Shown here: in pieces, positions 26,478-36,002 of the stretch
Numbering within the stretch: the stretch's first letter is position 1
How the letters are laid out: each line of letters begins with the position of its first letter
Source of the DNA: Bacteroidota bacterium
Lineage (GTDB): Bacteria; Bacteroidota; Bacteroidia; Bacteroidales; ML635J-15
Length of the DNA stretch: 64,000 bases
Reading direction: 5' to 3'
Assembly: GCA_029558535.1 (NCBI GenBank)
Contig: JAKQEK010000452.1
Coordinates: 1-64,000 of the forward strand
Translations under genes and position numbers: made by a program
Notes under the pieces: model-generated
Told to the model about the DNA's origin: nothing
What the model saw: the letters and a program-made list of their open reading frames with translations, nothing else
The model's database searches: none

Positions 26478-27401
26478 ATGCAACCCAGATTATTAAAAGG
26501 CAGTAATGCTTCATATTTCTTTTTTCCAAATGAAGAAACAACTATATTATCACGCAATAAGTTTTCTGTTGTTTATATTGCCGCAGAGTTAGATTCAAAA
26601 ACAAAGGTAGTTTGCAAACAATTGTTACCGGCTCTGTATCATCATCATACCGCAAAACTCAAGTTCTTTATCGAGGCGAGTATAAAACTAAGACACCCAG
26701 GTATTGTTAAAACAATTGACCTTATAGTTGAAGAAAATGAAATATTCCTGATACAGGAATTCATAAATGGTTTTACACTGAGTGAGCTTATTGCTAACCG
26801 CGAGTATTATGATTACCGTTACAATCCTTTTTTCTATAAAGTAATTGCCGAATGTCTTAATGCTTTATCTTTCATTCACGAAGAAAAATTGTGTCTATGT
26901 GATGTTAAGCCATCTAATATTATGATAGTAAATAATGATGGAGATATTGACTTTAATAATCCTATCATTAAATTTATTGATTTAAGCAGTTTAAAACCAT
27001 GTTTTCAGACAGGTGCTCTTGAAGGAGGAGGAAAATCATTTAATATAATGTATGGGAGTCCTGAACAGGTATTTGGATTCAGCGAACTTGTTGGCGAACA
27101 TTCTGATATTTTCAGCATGGGCGTCATTCTTTACGAAGCTATAGCAAAGGAGCCTGCATTGAACACTTCCAATCCGATGTTTATAAAAAGATTTCAATCG
27201 GTAGTTAAAATTGATAAACATTACCGATTTGATGATGAACTATATAATGTTATTTCAAAAGCGACCACTAAACCGGAATTGATAAAATCATCAAAAGAAT
27301 ATACAGCTGATGAAATTAAAATCTTAATTATCAAATCACTAGGAAAAAGATATCAAACAGCGTTAGATTTTCGCAATGATTTGCTGTCATTAATAAATTA
27401 G
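26478..27401 (+). CDS. Eukaryotic-like Ser/Thr protein kinase
   Basis: 307 aa, soluble, kinase domain only. ATP-anchoring Lys47 (VVCKQL) pairs with helix C Glu66. The catalytic loop LCLCDVKPSN has Asp142, Lys144 and Asn147, but Cys replaces the Arg of HRD. The Mg-binding Asp168 sits in IDLS instead of DFG. GSPEQVF stands for APE, and HSDIFSMGVILYEAI gives the helix F Asp. The Gly-rich loop is degenerate. An active kinase is likely but with a non-RD activation mode. Coupled to the GWxTD gene. Confidence 0.88.
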   Translation: MQPRLLKGSNASYFFFPNEETTILSRNKFSVVYIAAELDSKTKVVCKQLLPALYHHHTAKLKFFIEASIKLRHPGIVKTIDLIVEENEIFLIQEFINGFTLSELIANREYYDYRYNPFFYKVIAECLNALSFIHEEKLCLCDVKPSNIMIVNNDGDIDFNNPIIKFIDLSSLKPCFQTGALEGGGKSFNIMYGSPEQVFGFSELVGEHSDIFSMGVILYEAIAKEPALNTSNPMFIKRFQSVVKIDKHYRFDDELYNVISKATTKPELIKSSKEYTADEIKILIIKSLGKRYQTALDFRNDLLSLIN

Positions 27402-27432
27402 TTATTTTTACAAAAATTTAAATCCAATAATT

Positions 27433-28143
27433 ATGACCGATGAAGAAAAATTAATAAGAGATTCATTTGAAGAGAGAACATGGGCTGAAAGAAAATCAAA
27501 TGATTCGTGGAGTATATTCAAAATAATGGGAGAATTTGTTAACGGCTACGACCATTTATCACAAATTGGACCTTGTGTTTCGATTTTTGGTTCGGCACGC
27601 ACAAAGCCTGATAATAAATATTACAAAATGGCAACCGAAACTGCATATTTGCTGACTCAAAAAGGTTTCGGTATAATTACCGGTGGCGGTCCTGGAATTA
27701 TGGAAGCTGGTAATAAAGGCGCAAGTGCAGGTGACGGGAAATCAGCAGGTTGTAATATCCAACTTGAATTTGAACAACATGCTAATGAATTTATTGATGA
27801 TGACAAACTCGTAACTTTCGACTATTTCTTTGTTCGTAAAGTTATGTTCATGAAATATTCTCAAGGTTTTATCGTCTTCCCTGGTGGTTTTGGAACTTTT
27901 GATGAGCTTTTTGAAGCTATAACCTTAATTCAAACCAAAAAAATCGCTAAATTCCCGATAGTTCTTCTAGATAAAGAATATTGGTCAGGCCTTTTTAAAT
28001 GGGTTAAAGAAGTTATGTTGGACAAGGAGAAAAACATCTCCAGTGAAGATATGAATTTATTTCATATTGTTGACAAACCTGAAGAAGCCGTAAAAATTAT
28101 TGACGATTTCTATCAGCATTATAAATTAAAACCAAATTTTTAA
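27433..28143 (+). CDS. LOG family protein (TIGR00730-type Rossmann fold)
   Basis: 236 aa. Motifs GGGPGIMEAGNKGA and PGGFGTFDELFEAITLIQ (the PGGxGTxxE motif) define the lysine-decarboxylase-like LOG family, many members of which are nucleoside 5'-monophosphate phosphoribohydrolases. An N-terminal extension of about 35 residues is present. Exact substrate unknown. Confidence 0.9.
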   Translation: MTDEEKLIRDSFEERTWAERKSNDSWSIFKIMGEFVNGYDHLSQIGPCVSIFGSARTKPDNKYYKMATETAYLLTQKGFGIITGGGPGIMEAGNKGASAGDGKSAGCNIQLEFEQHANEFIDDDKLVTFDYFFVRKVMFMKYSQGFIVFPGGFGTFDELFEAITLIQTKKIAKFPIVLLDKEYWSGLFKWVKEVMLDKEKNISSEDMNLFHIVDKPEEAVKIIDDFYQHYKLKPNF

Positions 28144-28162
28144 AAACTTATGTTTTATTTCA

Positions 28163-28189
28163 AGACTTGCCAAGGCAAGTCTTTTTTTA
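28163..28189. terminator. Terminator between LOG and oxidoreductase genes
   Basis: A 9-bp perfect stem AGACTTGCC/GGCAAGTCT with loop AA (28163-28182), then a run of Ts to 28189. Strong on the plus strand; weaker in reverse because few As precede it. Confidence 0.88.
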
Positions 28190-28199
28190 TTATAAAATC

Positions 28200-30080
28200 T
28201 CACACCGGAAATTCTCTCAAAGACTCATGAATTCCTTTATGGATTTCGTACCAAAAATCATAAGCAGCAGAGTGTTTATCTTGTTCGAACCTTCTTATCC
28301 ACTCATTCAACTCTTCATTATCTTTTTCGGTTATTTGTTTTTTCTTTAAAAACTCAAAAACATAATCCATATTACGTTCCGACTCCCAAAATACTGATGA
28401 ATTCCTACTATTAATTCGGCTGGCAGCAAGGTCAATTGCTTCTATAAAGCCCTCTTTGTTACCAAACAGCTTATCCACAACATCGGGCATAATATCTTCT
28501 GCCCAAGCACGATGAAAACGGCAAATTCCAAGATTATCAAGGACAAATTCTTTTTTCATTCTATTGGCACAATTTTGTCCTAATTTACGCGGAGATATAA
28601 ACTCACGACCATAATCGTTGTAATATTTTCCCATTATACCCATAGGTGCCAGCACACCCGGTGTCCAATACTGATTAGGAACCATCCAGCCTTGACGGGC
28701 AAATGCAGTATAAACAAATTTATCCATTATTTCATGTGAACAACCCTTTGCCCAGGCTCTGGCAATCTTTCTTGCACCTAAATGCAAATCTATTTTCGAA
28801 TTCTGTTTAAGAATTTGATCTATCATATCAATTCCAAGTTCAGCATTATGCATTGAGTCCTTCACAACATCAAATCCTTCAGGATTAAAAATCGGTTTTG
28901 AGTTTATTCCCAATTGCTCAGGTGTTATCAACCCTGTATCCAAACAATCCATCAACCACGAAAGCACACCACCAAGCGAAATCGCATCGAAACCCATGCT
29001 ATCTGCTTTGCCATTAAGTTTTTCGGCTGCCCTTTGATCAAAAATTCCGCACAATGGACCTAGTGTCTGGTATGGTTCATAATCTTTCTTGTATTCATCA
29101 TTCATTTTTTTGCAAACCGCAACACATGGTTCTCCGCAGTTTTTTTGTTGTTTAGTTGCTATGGTTTCTTCATTAAACTGCTTAAGATAATGATCTAATA
29201 TAAATTTCTTATGTAATTCCCTCCTTTGTTCTGCTGTCCAGTATATTGTTCGATAATTAAATGCCATCACATAATCATCCATATTGGCATAATTTACACC
29301 AAATGTACCACCGGTATTAAATTTCGGGTCGTAGCGATATTTTGTTGTTGCTTCAATATCTTTTGCTGCAAGTTTTTTATTGTACCTGTCTTCAAACCAT
29401 TCGTCTGCAACTTTTCTATCCCTAAAATCCTCGTCAGCAAAAGTTCCTCCATAAATTACAGCTGCTATTCCATGCTCTGACAGCAACTTGGTTCCAAAAC
29501 CACCTCTACCTGCCCAGGTATCAACATAAGTAATACTGCCCTTTTTTATCGGAGCCGAACAAATTGCCCCTATATCAGAATACTTTGCTGCCGGTCCCAC
29601 AGCCAGAATTCGAGGATCTTCCTCATAGCGGTCTCCGAATTTCTCATGAGAGTATTGCATCATGGCATAAATACCTTTGCGACCTTGTTCCCATATTTCG
29701 TCAACACTTATAGGCAGCAATTCCACCTGAATTTCCTCACCATGAATACGATTCAGGTATAGAATTGAGGGCGAGTTTGCTTTTCCTTTAATTGACAGCA
29801 AATTTATTCCGAGATTATCAAAGACAAGCCCTGCTCCTCCCATACTTGAAATATAGAACCCATGCCAACACGGACTAATTCCTGTAAAAATCAAACGATT
29901 CGAACCCGGAAAAATAGATCCGGACAACAAACCTGTACCGATATTTAAACTATTGTATTTATACGAAAGATGCAATCCAAGATCAACAGGTCCCCAGAAA
30001 TTGCCGATTTTATGCCTTAAAATTTTATAAAAACCGGTGTTGGCATCTATCATTAAGGTCTTAAGTTGAGATTGAAGCAT
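28200..30080 (-). CDS. aor: Aldehyde ferredoxin oxidoreductase (tungstopterin enzyme)
   Basis: 626 aa, normal length. Oxidises aldehydes to acids, or reduces acids, with ferredoxin, using a tungsten (or molybdenum) bis-pterin and a [4Fe-4S] cluster. N-terminal AFOR domain (GLLSGSIFPGSNRLIFTG, SSMGGAGLVFDNLG). Cluster ligands Cys315, Cys319, Cys323 (CGEPCVAVC) and the later Cys in NLGICRFHRAW. C-terminal domains contain the usual pterin-contact loops. It sits alone on the minus strand with its own promoter-like site and a palindrome. The Wtp transporter and pterin genes in this window fit its needs. Confidence 0.93.
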   Translation of the reverse strand: MLQSQLKTLMIDANTGFYKILRHKIGNFWGPVDLGLHLSYKYNSLNIGTGLLSGSIFPGSNRLIFTGISPCWHGFYISSMGGAGLVFDNLGINLLSIKGKANSPSILYLNRIHGEEIQVELLPISVDEIWEQGRKGIYAMMQYSHEKFGDRYEEDPRILAVGPAAKYSDIGAICSAPIKKGSITYVDTWAGRGGFGTKLLSEHGIAAVIYGGTFADEDFRDRKVADEWFEDRYNKKLAAKDIEATTKYRYDPKFNTGGTFGVNYANMDDYVMAFNYRTIYWTAEQRRELHKKFILDHYLKQFNEETIATKQQKNCGEPCVAVCKKMNDEYKKDYEPYQTLGPLCGIFDQRAAEKLNGKADSMGFDAISLGGVLSWLMDCLDTGLITPEQLGINSKPIFNPEGFDVVKDSMHNAELGIDMIDQILKQNSKIDLHLGARKIARAWAKGCSHEIMDKFVYTAFARQGWMVPNQYWTPGVLAPMGIMGKYYNDYGREFISPRKLGQNCANRMKKEFVLDNLGICRFHRAWAEDIMPDVVDKLFGNKEGFIEAIDLAASRINSRNSSVFWESERNMDYVFEFLKKKQITEKDNEELNEWIRRFEQDKHSAAYDFWYEIHKGIHESLREFPV

Positions 30081-30098
30081 AATCTATGTTTTATAGCA

Positions 30099-30106
30099 CA
30101 AAAATA
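30099..30106 (-). promoter_or_regulatory. Candidate -7 element of the aor gene
   Basis: TATTTTTG on the minus strand, matching TAnnTTTG, 19 bp upstream of the ATG at 30080. No canonical -33 box at the expected distance. A palindrome occupies the region just upstream instead, which could mean an activator-dependent promoter. Confidence 0.5.
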
Positions 30107-30122
30107 ATAAAATTTATATACG

Positions 30123-30148
30123 TTTGATTATCTGTTCAAATAATCAAA
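30123..30148. promoter_or_regulatory. Interrupted palindrome upstream of aor (possible operator)
   Basis: TTTGATTA - 10 nt - TAATCAAA, perfect 8-bp arms. It lies 17-42 bp upstream of the -7 site. Its size and position suit a dimeric regulator. I did not find a second copy near wtpA or wtpB. Confidence 0.5.
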
Positions 30149-30169
30149 GTTGATTATGAAATTCATTTT

Positions 30170-30487
30170 TTACTTCAAATTGTAATAAATCATTAATGCA
30201 ACAGTCACGATAATTCCTCCAACAAAAAACAATCCCCAGACTAATTTATGTACTATTGACGTAGATTTCCAAAAGCTTTTAATATCTTCTTGCGTTTTAA
30301 GTTCTGTTTGTTCCGGCCCGGGGAAGATTACCATAGATAAACCAAGACAAAAAAACAAAGGATATCCCAGAAGAATATTTAGAGTAAAATTAAATACTTC
30401 TAGAAGCAAATGATTAATTACTCCTAAAAAAAATCCTATAATAGCAAGGGCAAGACCTAACTTAAAACCAATTTTTTTATTTTTCAT
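30170..30487 (-). CDS. Small membrane protein of unknown function
   Basis: 105 aa with three probable transmembrane segments (LGLALAIIGFFLGVINHLLL, FTLNILLGYPLFFCLGLSMVI, LVWGLFFVGGIIVTVALMIYY). Not recognised. It lies upstream of aor on the same strand, 89 bp away. Confidence 0.65.
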   Translation of the reverse strand: MKNKKIGFKLGLALAIIGFFLGVINHLLLEVFNFTLNILLGYPLFFCLGLSMVIFPGPEQTELKTQEDIKSFWKSTSIVHKLVWGLFFVGGIIVTVALMIYYNLK

Positions 30488-30587
30488 AACTTATCATGTA
30501 AAATAATCTACTTCTATCCTTTTAACCTCAAAAATACGGAGCTCCACAAAGCTAATAATTATTCTCTACTTCATTTTATTTATACAT

Positions 30588-30703
30588 CTTTTTCAGCGAC
30601 TCTCTGCGACTTCTTGGCGTTCTCTGCGTTTAATTCCCCACAATTAACACTCTTAACTCATCTATTTTACCGCAGAGGACACAGAGTTCCGCAGAGTTGA
30701 AAA
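30588..30703. repeat. Empty inverted-repeat element of the GCAGAG/ACACAGAG family
   Basis: Left arm 30588-30631 (contains GCGACTCTCTGCG and GCGTTCTCTGCG) and right arm 30669-30703 (CCGCAGAGGACACAGAGTT, then CCGCAGAGTT) are imperfect inverted copies around about 37 bp of plain sequence. The right arm matches the CC(A/G)C(T/A)(A/G)AG(A/G)ACACA(A/G)AGTT pattern of the repeats that bound the GxxExxY gene at 52 kb. Confidence 0.7.
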
Positions 30704-30729
30704 TTATTCACAAATTATCATTAAATCTA

Positions 30730-31515
30730 TTACAAGACCTCACAAACACAACGAAATCCTAACCAAACTTCCGGTTTAGTATAACAATAATCCTTGTCAA
30801 CATTATATTCTTCTTCCTTATGCTTCCAGCTTCCTCCTTTTGCAATTCCTTTCTCATCTATCATTTCTGCAACATTTCCATCAATACAATAAATGCCCAG
30901 TAAATTTGGAACATATGATTTTACAGGGCATGTAATTTGACACTTATCTGAATTTATATCTTCAATATTATTACCTGCAAAATTACAACGAGCTCTAGAA
31001 CCTGATTTTTTACTATTTAACTTGTTAATCGATTTTTTTGAATAATTCACTACTGCAATAATCTGCCATTCTGCCTTTGTCGGAAGACGAAAAATCACTT
31101 TTTGTGGGATATCGACATTACTCAAATCTGTATTTTTACTTAACTTGTTCTCTTTCAAGTAAAAAAGCTCGTTTACTCTATCACTTCTCCACTTACAATA
31201 GTCAACAGCTTGTTCGTAAGATATTCCAACAACTGGATATTCTTCATAAGCAGGATGCCACAAATATATACTTCTTAAAGGTTCTTCCCACACAGTAGTG
31301 TCCGGCAAACAGAATAAATACTCAGGTGAGTTCTCTCCTTTGAACTTTTTGTTCCAATAAATATATTCTTTATATGAAATATTTGAAACCTCTGTTTTAT
31401 CAACGTATAAAGATTCATTCAGTTTTACAGTTCCCGGTGGTACAAATTGTTTTTCCTTATGTCCATATATATTAAATGATATAATTATAAAACAAAAATA
31501 AAGTATCGTTTTCAT
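30730..31515 (-). CDS. SUMF1/formylglycine-generating-enzyme-like exported protein
   Basis: 261 aa with signal peptide. FGE-sulfatase fold landmarks: VDKTEVSNISYKEYI, YPVVGISYEQAVDYCKWRS, FRLPTKAEWQ, NVAEMIDEKGIAKGGSW and the end WLGFRCVCE. The Cys pair of copper-dependent formylglycine enzymes is not evident, so a structural or other role (as in gliding-linked GldJ/GldK-like proteins) is possible. A TAnnTTTG-type site lies at 31542-31549. Confidence 0.85.
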   Translation of the reverse strand: MKTILYFCFIIISFNIYGHKEKQFVPPGTVKLNESLYVDKTEVSNISYKEYIYWNKKFKGENSPEYLFCLPDTTVWEEPLRSIYLWHPAYEEYPVVGISYEQAVDYCKWRSDRVNELFYLKENKLSKNTDLSNVDIPQKVIFRLPTKAEWQIIAVVNYSKKSINKLNSKKSGSRARCNFAGNNIEDINSDKCQITCPVKSYVPNLLGIYCIDGNVAEMIDEKGIAKGGSWKHKEEEYNVDKDYCYTKPEVWLGFRCVCEVL

Positions 31516-31622
31516 ATAAACTAGATTTAATTATGTAATAGCAAAAGTAAAAACAAACAACAAACTTCCTATATTGCTTAAATCTAAAAAGAATTCGCTA
31601 TTTTCTGATATATTTTTTTTCA

Positions 31623-33056
31623 TTAATAATATATTTTCCTCGGATGTTTCTTAGTTGCTATGATATCCTTAATGACTTCTCCCAGACTAAGGTCTTTCAT
31701 AAAAAAAACATTCATAAAACCTCTGTAAATCATAAATAGGAAGATATAAAACTTATTTAATTTGAGTTTTATAAGTTTTTTAACCAGAGGGATCAAGAAA
31801 GGGAAAGTAATGCACATAGAAAAAAAGCTTTGAAGTCTGATAATTTGTTCTATATCAGGTGTTTTTAAGGGAGATCCTCCCATATTATATGAACTAGGAA
31901 TATCCTCTACAGATCCGTTATAATATCCTTTCAAGACACAGTATTCTGCAAGTTCAGTCTTTGGATAGGGTTGATAAACTGTACAGTATGAAAATTTCAC
32001 ACCTGCTTTTATATTTAGCTGTATAGTTTCAAAAACATTTTCGATAGTTTCGTCAGGTAGTCCGATCATATTAAAACTAGCAGGAAAAATTTTGTATTTA
32101 CGTAATAATTGCGTAAATACAATTATCTGTTCATCAGTTATGTGTCTTTTTAAAATATTATTCCGCAGTTTTTCATTACCACATTCTATTCCGAATAATA
32201 CCCTCTTGCAACCTGCACTTTTTAAATTACTTACAATTTCTTCGTCAGTATTGTTTACGCGGAGACCTACTGTGAAAGAGATATTAATATTTTTATAGCG
32301 TTCACAAAACTCTTTGAGCCATTCTTTATCAAAAGTAAAAATATCATCATAAAAAAATATTCTTTCAATTTTATATTTAGCTTTAACCTTTGATATTTCA
32401 TCAATAATACTACTTACTGATCTCTTTCTGATTATAGAACCTTTACCTTCGTACATTTTATTGTAAACATGGTTAAAGCAATATGTACATTTATATGGAC
32501 AACCACGTCCTGTCATAAAAGATTTTTGTTTTTTATTCTTGTATGCCGGGTACTTATCAAGTAAACTACGATTAGGAGGTGGAAGACTGTTAATATCATC
32601 TATTAAAGGTCGTAGTTCATTTTTAATTATCCCCTCATCTGTCTTGACCCACAAATTACTTATGTCACTAAAACTCTTATTTTTCGCAACACAATCAGCT
32701 AATTCGAGTAAGGCATATTCTCCTTCTCCAACACATATAACGTCAACACCATTTTCATTTATAAAATCTGGATAGAAAGTGCAATGTGGCCCACCAAACA
32801 CTGAAATAAAGTTAAATTCCATTTTTAGTAGAGAATTTAAATCTCTATACATTTTGTGCCGTCCGGTAGTAACTGAATAGGCAATTATATCCGGTTTAAA
32901 TCTCGCAATTTCCCTATTCATATTTCTTTCGAGTTTCATATCAAGATACAGACACTCATGTCCATTACTCTCAATAAATGAAGCCAAACTTAATACACTT
33001 AGTGACTCGAAATACCGATATTCTCCAATAAATAAAACTCTAACACTCATAATCAT
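31623..33056 (-). CDS. B12-binding-domain radical SAM protein
   Basis: 477 aa (ATG 33056 or 33050). N-terminal cobalamin-binding-like Rossmann domain (SVLSLASFIESNGHECLYLD, FGGPHCTFYPDFINEN, CVGEGEYALLEL) lacking the DxHxxG cobalamin motif. Then the radical SAM core with GRGCPYKCTYCF near 180-195 and a C-terminal helical region. Family members modify varied substrates (lipids, peptides, antibiotics). No precursor peptide or other maturation gene is adjacent, so substrate unknown. Confidence 0.88.
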   Translation of the reverse strand: MIMSVRVLFIGEYRYFESLSVLSLASFIESNGHECLYLDMKLERNMNREIARFKPDIIAYSVTTGRHKMYRDLNSLLKMEFNFISVFGGPHCTFYPDFINENGVDVICVGEGEYALLELADCVAKNKSFSDISNLWVKTDEGIIKNELRPLIDDINSLPPPNRSLLDKYPAYKNKKQKSFMTGRGCPYKCTYCFNHVYNKMYEGKGSIIRKRSVSSIIDEISKVKAKYKIERIFFYDDIFTFDKEWLKEFCERYKNINISFTVGLRVNNTDEEIVSNLKSAGCKRVLFGIECGNEKLRNNILKRHITDEQIIVFTQLLRKYKIFPASFNMIGLPDETIENVFETIQLNIKAGVKFSYCTVYQPYPKTELAEYCVLKGYYNGSVEDIPSSYNMGGSPLKTPDIEQIIRLQSFFSMCITFPFLIPLVKKLIKLKLNKFYIFLFMIYRGFMNVFFMKDLSLGEVIKDIIATKKHPRKIYY

Positions 33057-33396
33057 GGTCTGAAATAATTAGAAAACTAATTCTGACGATTGTATATTGA
33101 CTATTAGTACAAACGAAATTTGAAATACTTTTCTAATCTTAGTACAATTCTAATGAAAATATTTTACAAACACAAATAATTTAAATAATACGTATTGAAA
33201 TATTATGTACAGGTATTTGACTAATCATGTTTAATAAATACAATCAAGGGAAATGTCAAATTTTTATGTTTTTAATTAAACCGAAATGTACTAATTAATA
33301 AAGCTATTGAGTAAAACAAATTTTAGTAACTCTGACTAATTCTAACAAAAACCTAGCGAAATTTTATTAATCTTGTTTAAGAATACTTGCAAATAG
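33057..33396. other. AT-rich gap between two minus-strand genes
   Basis: 340 bp, strongly AT-rich, no reading frame of note. Contains several TACTAAT/TTAGTA-like words (33101, 33131, 33281) but no clear TAnnTTTG promoter on the minus strand and no strong hairpin. Confidence 0.6.
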
Positions 33397-35940
33397 TTAG
33401 TATTTATAAAACTTCATCATACAAGTTTCATCCCCATTAACAATATAGATACAATATAGTCCACTACTAAGATTCTCTACATTAATTTCAACATCTGAAT
33501 CAAAAATATAAACAGCATATGCAGTAACCGCTTTACCTGTGATTTCGAAAATCCTTATATCTGAAGCATAATAACGTGTATCCGGAAATTTAATTTTAAG
33601 TTTGTCTTCAACAGGATTTGGATACAAATTTAAGCATGCACAATAATCATCTGATTTGACAATATCATTCTCGCATACTCCATAAGCATAATTGACATCA
33701 TCAATATGGAAATATTCCTTCAACATTTCCCTCAATTCGCATGGTCGCTCTATTGCAAACATCTTCATTTGTTTTATTGCATCGTACCAATCCGACAAAT
33801 AATAATTTTCATCTGACCATCTTTGTAAATGATATGGCATAACATTTTGTATTTTTGAGGCCAGGCTGTCAAGTGCCGGAACAGTAACTGAAGGATTAAA
33901 TGTGTTTTGTAAATGGAATTCAAACCTCTGCAGAAACAATGCTTTAAACTCATTGTTCTCCAATAAACTTGAAAATAAGAATACAGACCAAGAACTATTT
34001 GTATTAACAGGCGATTCAGGGTTTAATAAGTACTCTATCGTATTCTGCTGATAATCAGGTGCAAAATCATGTAACCCGAACCCTAAATCCATATCTGTCA
34101 ATGCCCACCTCCATCTTCCGTCATGTGCAAATTCAGCTTCAGATTCGTAACTATATGTTTTCTTTCTCCAAAACAGCGAGTTGTTTACAGGCCAATCTGT
34201 GTTATGAACAAATATCTCAGCAATCATATAATCAATGAAACTTACAATATCCATTTGACTCGTAATATGCAAATAGCTCTCTTCCGAAACTGAGCCACGA
34301 ACTGAGATATAATTTATCAGATTGTTGTAATGCCAATTACCACCTTCAATAATACTTGCATTATCGGATAGAAATTCCAATTCATCATAATCAATATTAT
34401 ATACTCTTTTAAAATACTCTTTATCGTATTTTTCTCTCATATTATGTAAACCCCAGAACTCTCCGTTTATAAAAACAATTACAGGTTGATAAGCCAGAGT
34501 TTCAACATTCATATTTTGACAAATATATTGAATGTACGCATCTCTCAACATTGTTCGTGAATTACTTGATGGTTCCCAAAAAAGTGTAGTAAAATCATTA
34601 CCCGAATTTCGAAGTACAATATCTTGAAATGAGGTATCATTAATTTCGTTAAAAAACTTGTAATTCAATCTGTCACAACCATATTTAAGATCAGGGCATA
34701 ACCTTAATGCTTTCATTGGAAATGATCTTGTTTCACCTCCATTTATTCTTAGTCCGCACAATGTATTTATCGAAGCTGTATCGTTCTGTTTATCAAAATA
34801 TTCTATATTTACTTTAATTTCGTTTTCCTTTCCTTTTCTTTTAAAATTACCGTGAACCGGCCATACAACTTCTTCGTATGGATTCTGCAATCTCCAGTTG
34901 TCAAAATCAACTCCAGCAGTATAAATCCCCCTATAATAGTCAAACAAATCATCGCTTCGACAGTTAATTGAAACTATTGGCAAATCATGAATTATATTTA
35001 TTGCATCATCTTTAATAAAATATGTATAAGTTTTACAATCGCTTTCTTCCATACCATCTTTTATTGCTTTTGCTCTTATACTATATGCTCCGAATAATGG
35101 GAACTCTGTTACTGTATTTTCAAAAACTGAACTTGACTTAAATGAATTTGCAAATGGTTCAATATTTAAAACAGGTATTCTGATAGAAGTTTGATAATAA
35201 TAAGTGAAAATCGTATCTGTCATGAATTCATAAGGCAATGCCGCGGCTTCAAGCGGATACGAATTTTTATATTTATATTCTTTATATGGGATATTGTCTA
35301 AAGTAGGTTCTGAACCATCTGTGGTAAATATAATTGTGGCTTCAGAATCCTGATGATTTAAAAACAATTCGAAACCATCAGCATAAAAACCACCTTTAAC
35401 CGAAAACTCTACATTTGTCAATTTCAGATGGCTTAAACAAGTATCATTTGAGAAGCCTGGACTTGGTTGATCAAAATATACCATATCATAACAAGCATCA
35501 GGTTTTGAGCCAAAGGAGATATTCTCAGACAGTTTAATCGGAAGAAATCGTTGAATTATTATTCCTGCACTATCGCTGAGTAATATCTCTTCGCCTTCAG
35601 AATCAATAGAAAAATTAGTATGAATTTCAGAATTTGTAGTTATATCTTTTCCCGAGGCGTACACAATCTTGTATTCACCGGGATAAATGCTTTTCTCCGG
35701 AAATCTCCACTTTTTTAAATCGTCATTATTGTCTGATAAAAAATAATTCCTTAAACAAATTGTGTCTGTACCGTAATTATACAACTCAATCCAATCAGGC
35801 GTATCTCCTTCCAAATCAAATAATGTCGTCTTATTTGAAGACATTATTTCGTTTATACACAATTTCTGTGCATTAATGTTAAATGAAAATGCTATCGCAA
35901 ATAAAAAACTAATAAAAATATATCTAAAACTAAAAATCAT
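33397..35940 (-). CDS. CotH-kinase-family secreted protein with lamin-tail domain and T9SS tail
   Basis: 847 aa. Signal peptide about 1-24. Lamin-tail domain (INEIMSSNKTTLFDLEGD, DWIELYN, FLSDN), then a chitobiase-C-like region (IFTTDGSEPT), then the CotH core: LRINGGETRSFPMKALRL, MLRDAYIQYIC, NGEFWGLHNMREKYDKEYF and the metal-binding ALTDMDLGFG. C-terminal T9SS domain (LNLYPNPVEDKL to MMKFYKY). CotH proteins are atypical kinases or structural spore/cellulosome proteins; the catalytic-type DxDxG is present here. Promoter-like site TATATTTG at 35954-35961. Confidence 0.9.
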   Translation of the reverse strand: MIFSFRYIFISFLFAIAFSFNINAQKLCINEIMSSNKTTLFDLEGDTPDWIELYNYGTDTICLRNYFLSDNNDDLKKWRFPEKSIYPGEYKIVYASGKDITTNSEIHTNFSIDSEGEEILLSDSAGIIIQRFLPIKLSENISFGSKPDACYDMVYFDQPSPGFSNDTCLSHLKLTNVEFSVKGGFYADGFELFLNHQDSEATIIFTTDGSEPTLDNIPYKEYKYKNSYPLEAAALPYEFMTDTIFTYYYQTSIRIPVLNIEPFANSFKSSSVFENTVTEFPLFGAYSIRAKAIKDGMEESDCKTYTYFIKDDAINIIHDLPIVSINCRSDDLFDYYRGIYTAGVDFDNWRLQNPYEEVVWPVHGNFKRKGKENEIKVNIEYFDKQNDTASINTLCGLRINGGETRSFPMKALRLCPDLKYGCDRLNYKFFNEINDTSFQDIVLRNSGNDFTTLFWEPSSNSRTMLRDAYIQYICQNMNVETLAYQPVIVFINGEFWGLHNMREKYDKEYFKRVYNIDYDELEFLSDNASIIEGGNWHYNNLINYISVRGSVSEESYLHITSQMDIVSFIDYMIAEIFVHNTDWPVNNSLFWRKKTYSYESEAEFAHDGRWRWALTDMDLGFGLHDFAPDYQQNTIEYLLNPESPVNTNSSWSVFLFSSLLENNEFKALFLQRFEFHLQNTFNPSVTVPALDSLASKIQNVMPYHLQRWSDENYYLSDWYDAIKQMKMFAIERPCELREMLKEYFHIDDVNYAYGVCENDIVKSDDYCACLNLYPNPVEDKLKIKFPDTRYYASDIRIFEITGKAVTAYAVYIFDSDVEINVENLSSGLYCIYIVNGDETCMMKFYKY

Positions 35941-36002
35941 TTACGGTTTATTACAAATATAAACAGGCATTATTTTTCATAAGAAATAGAACTCCTAATA
36001 TA

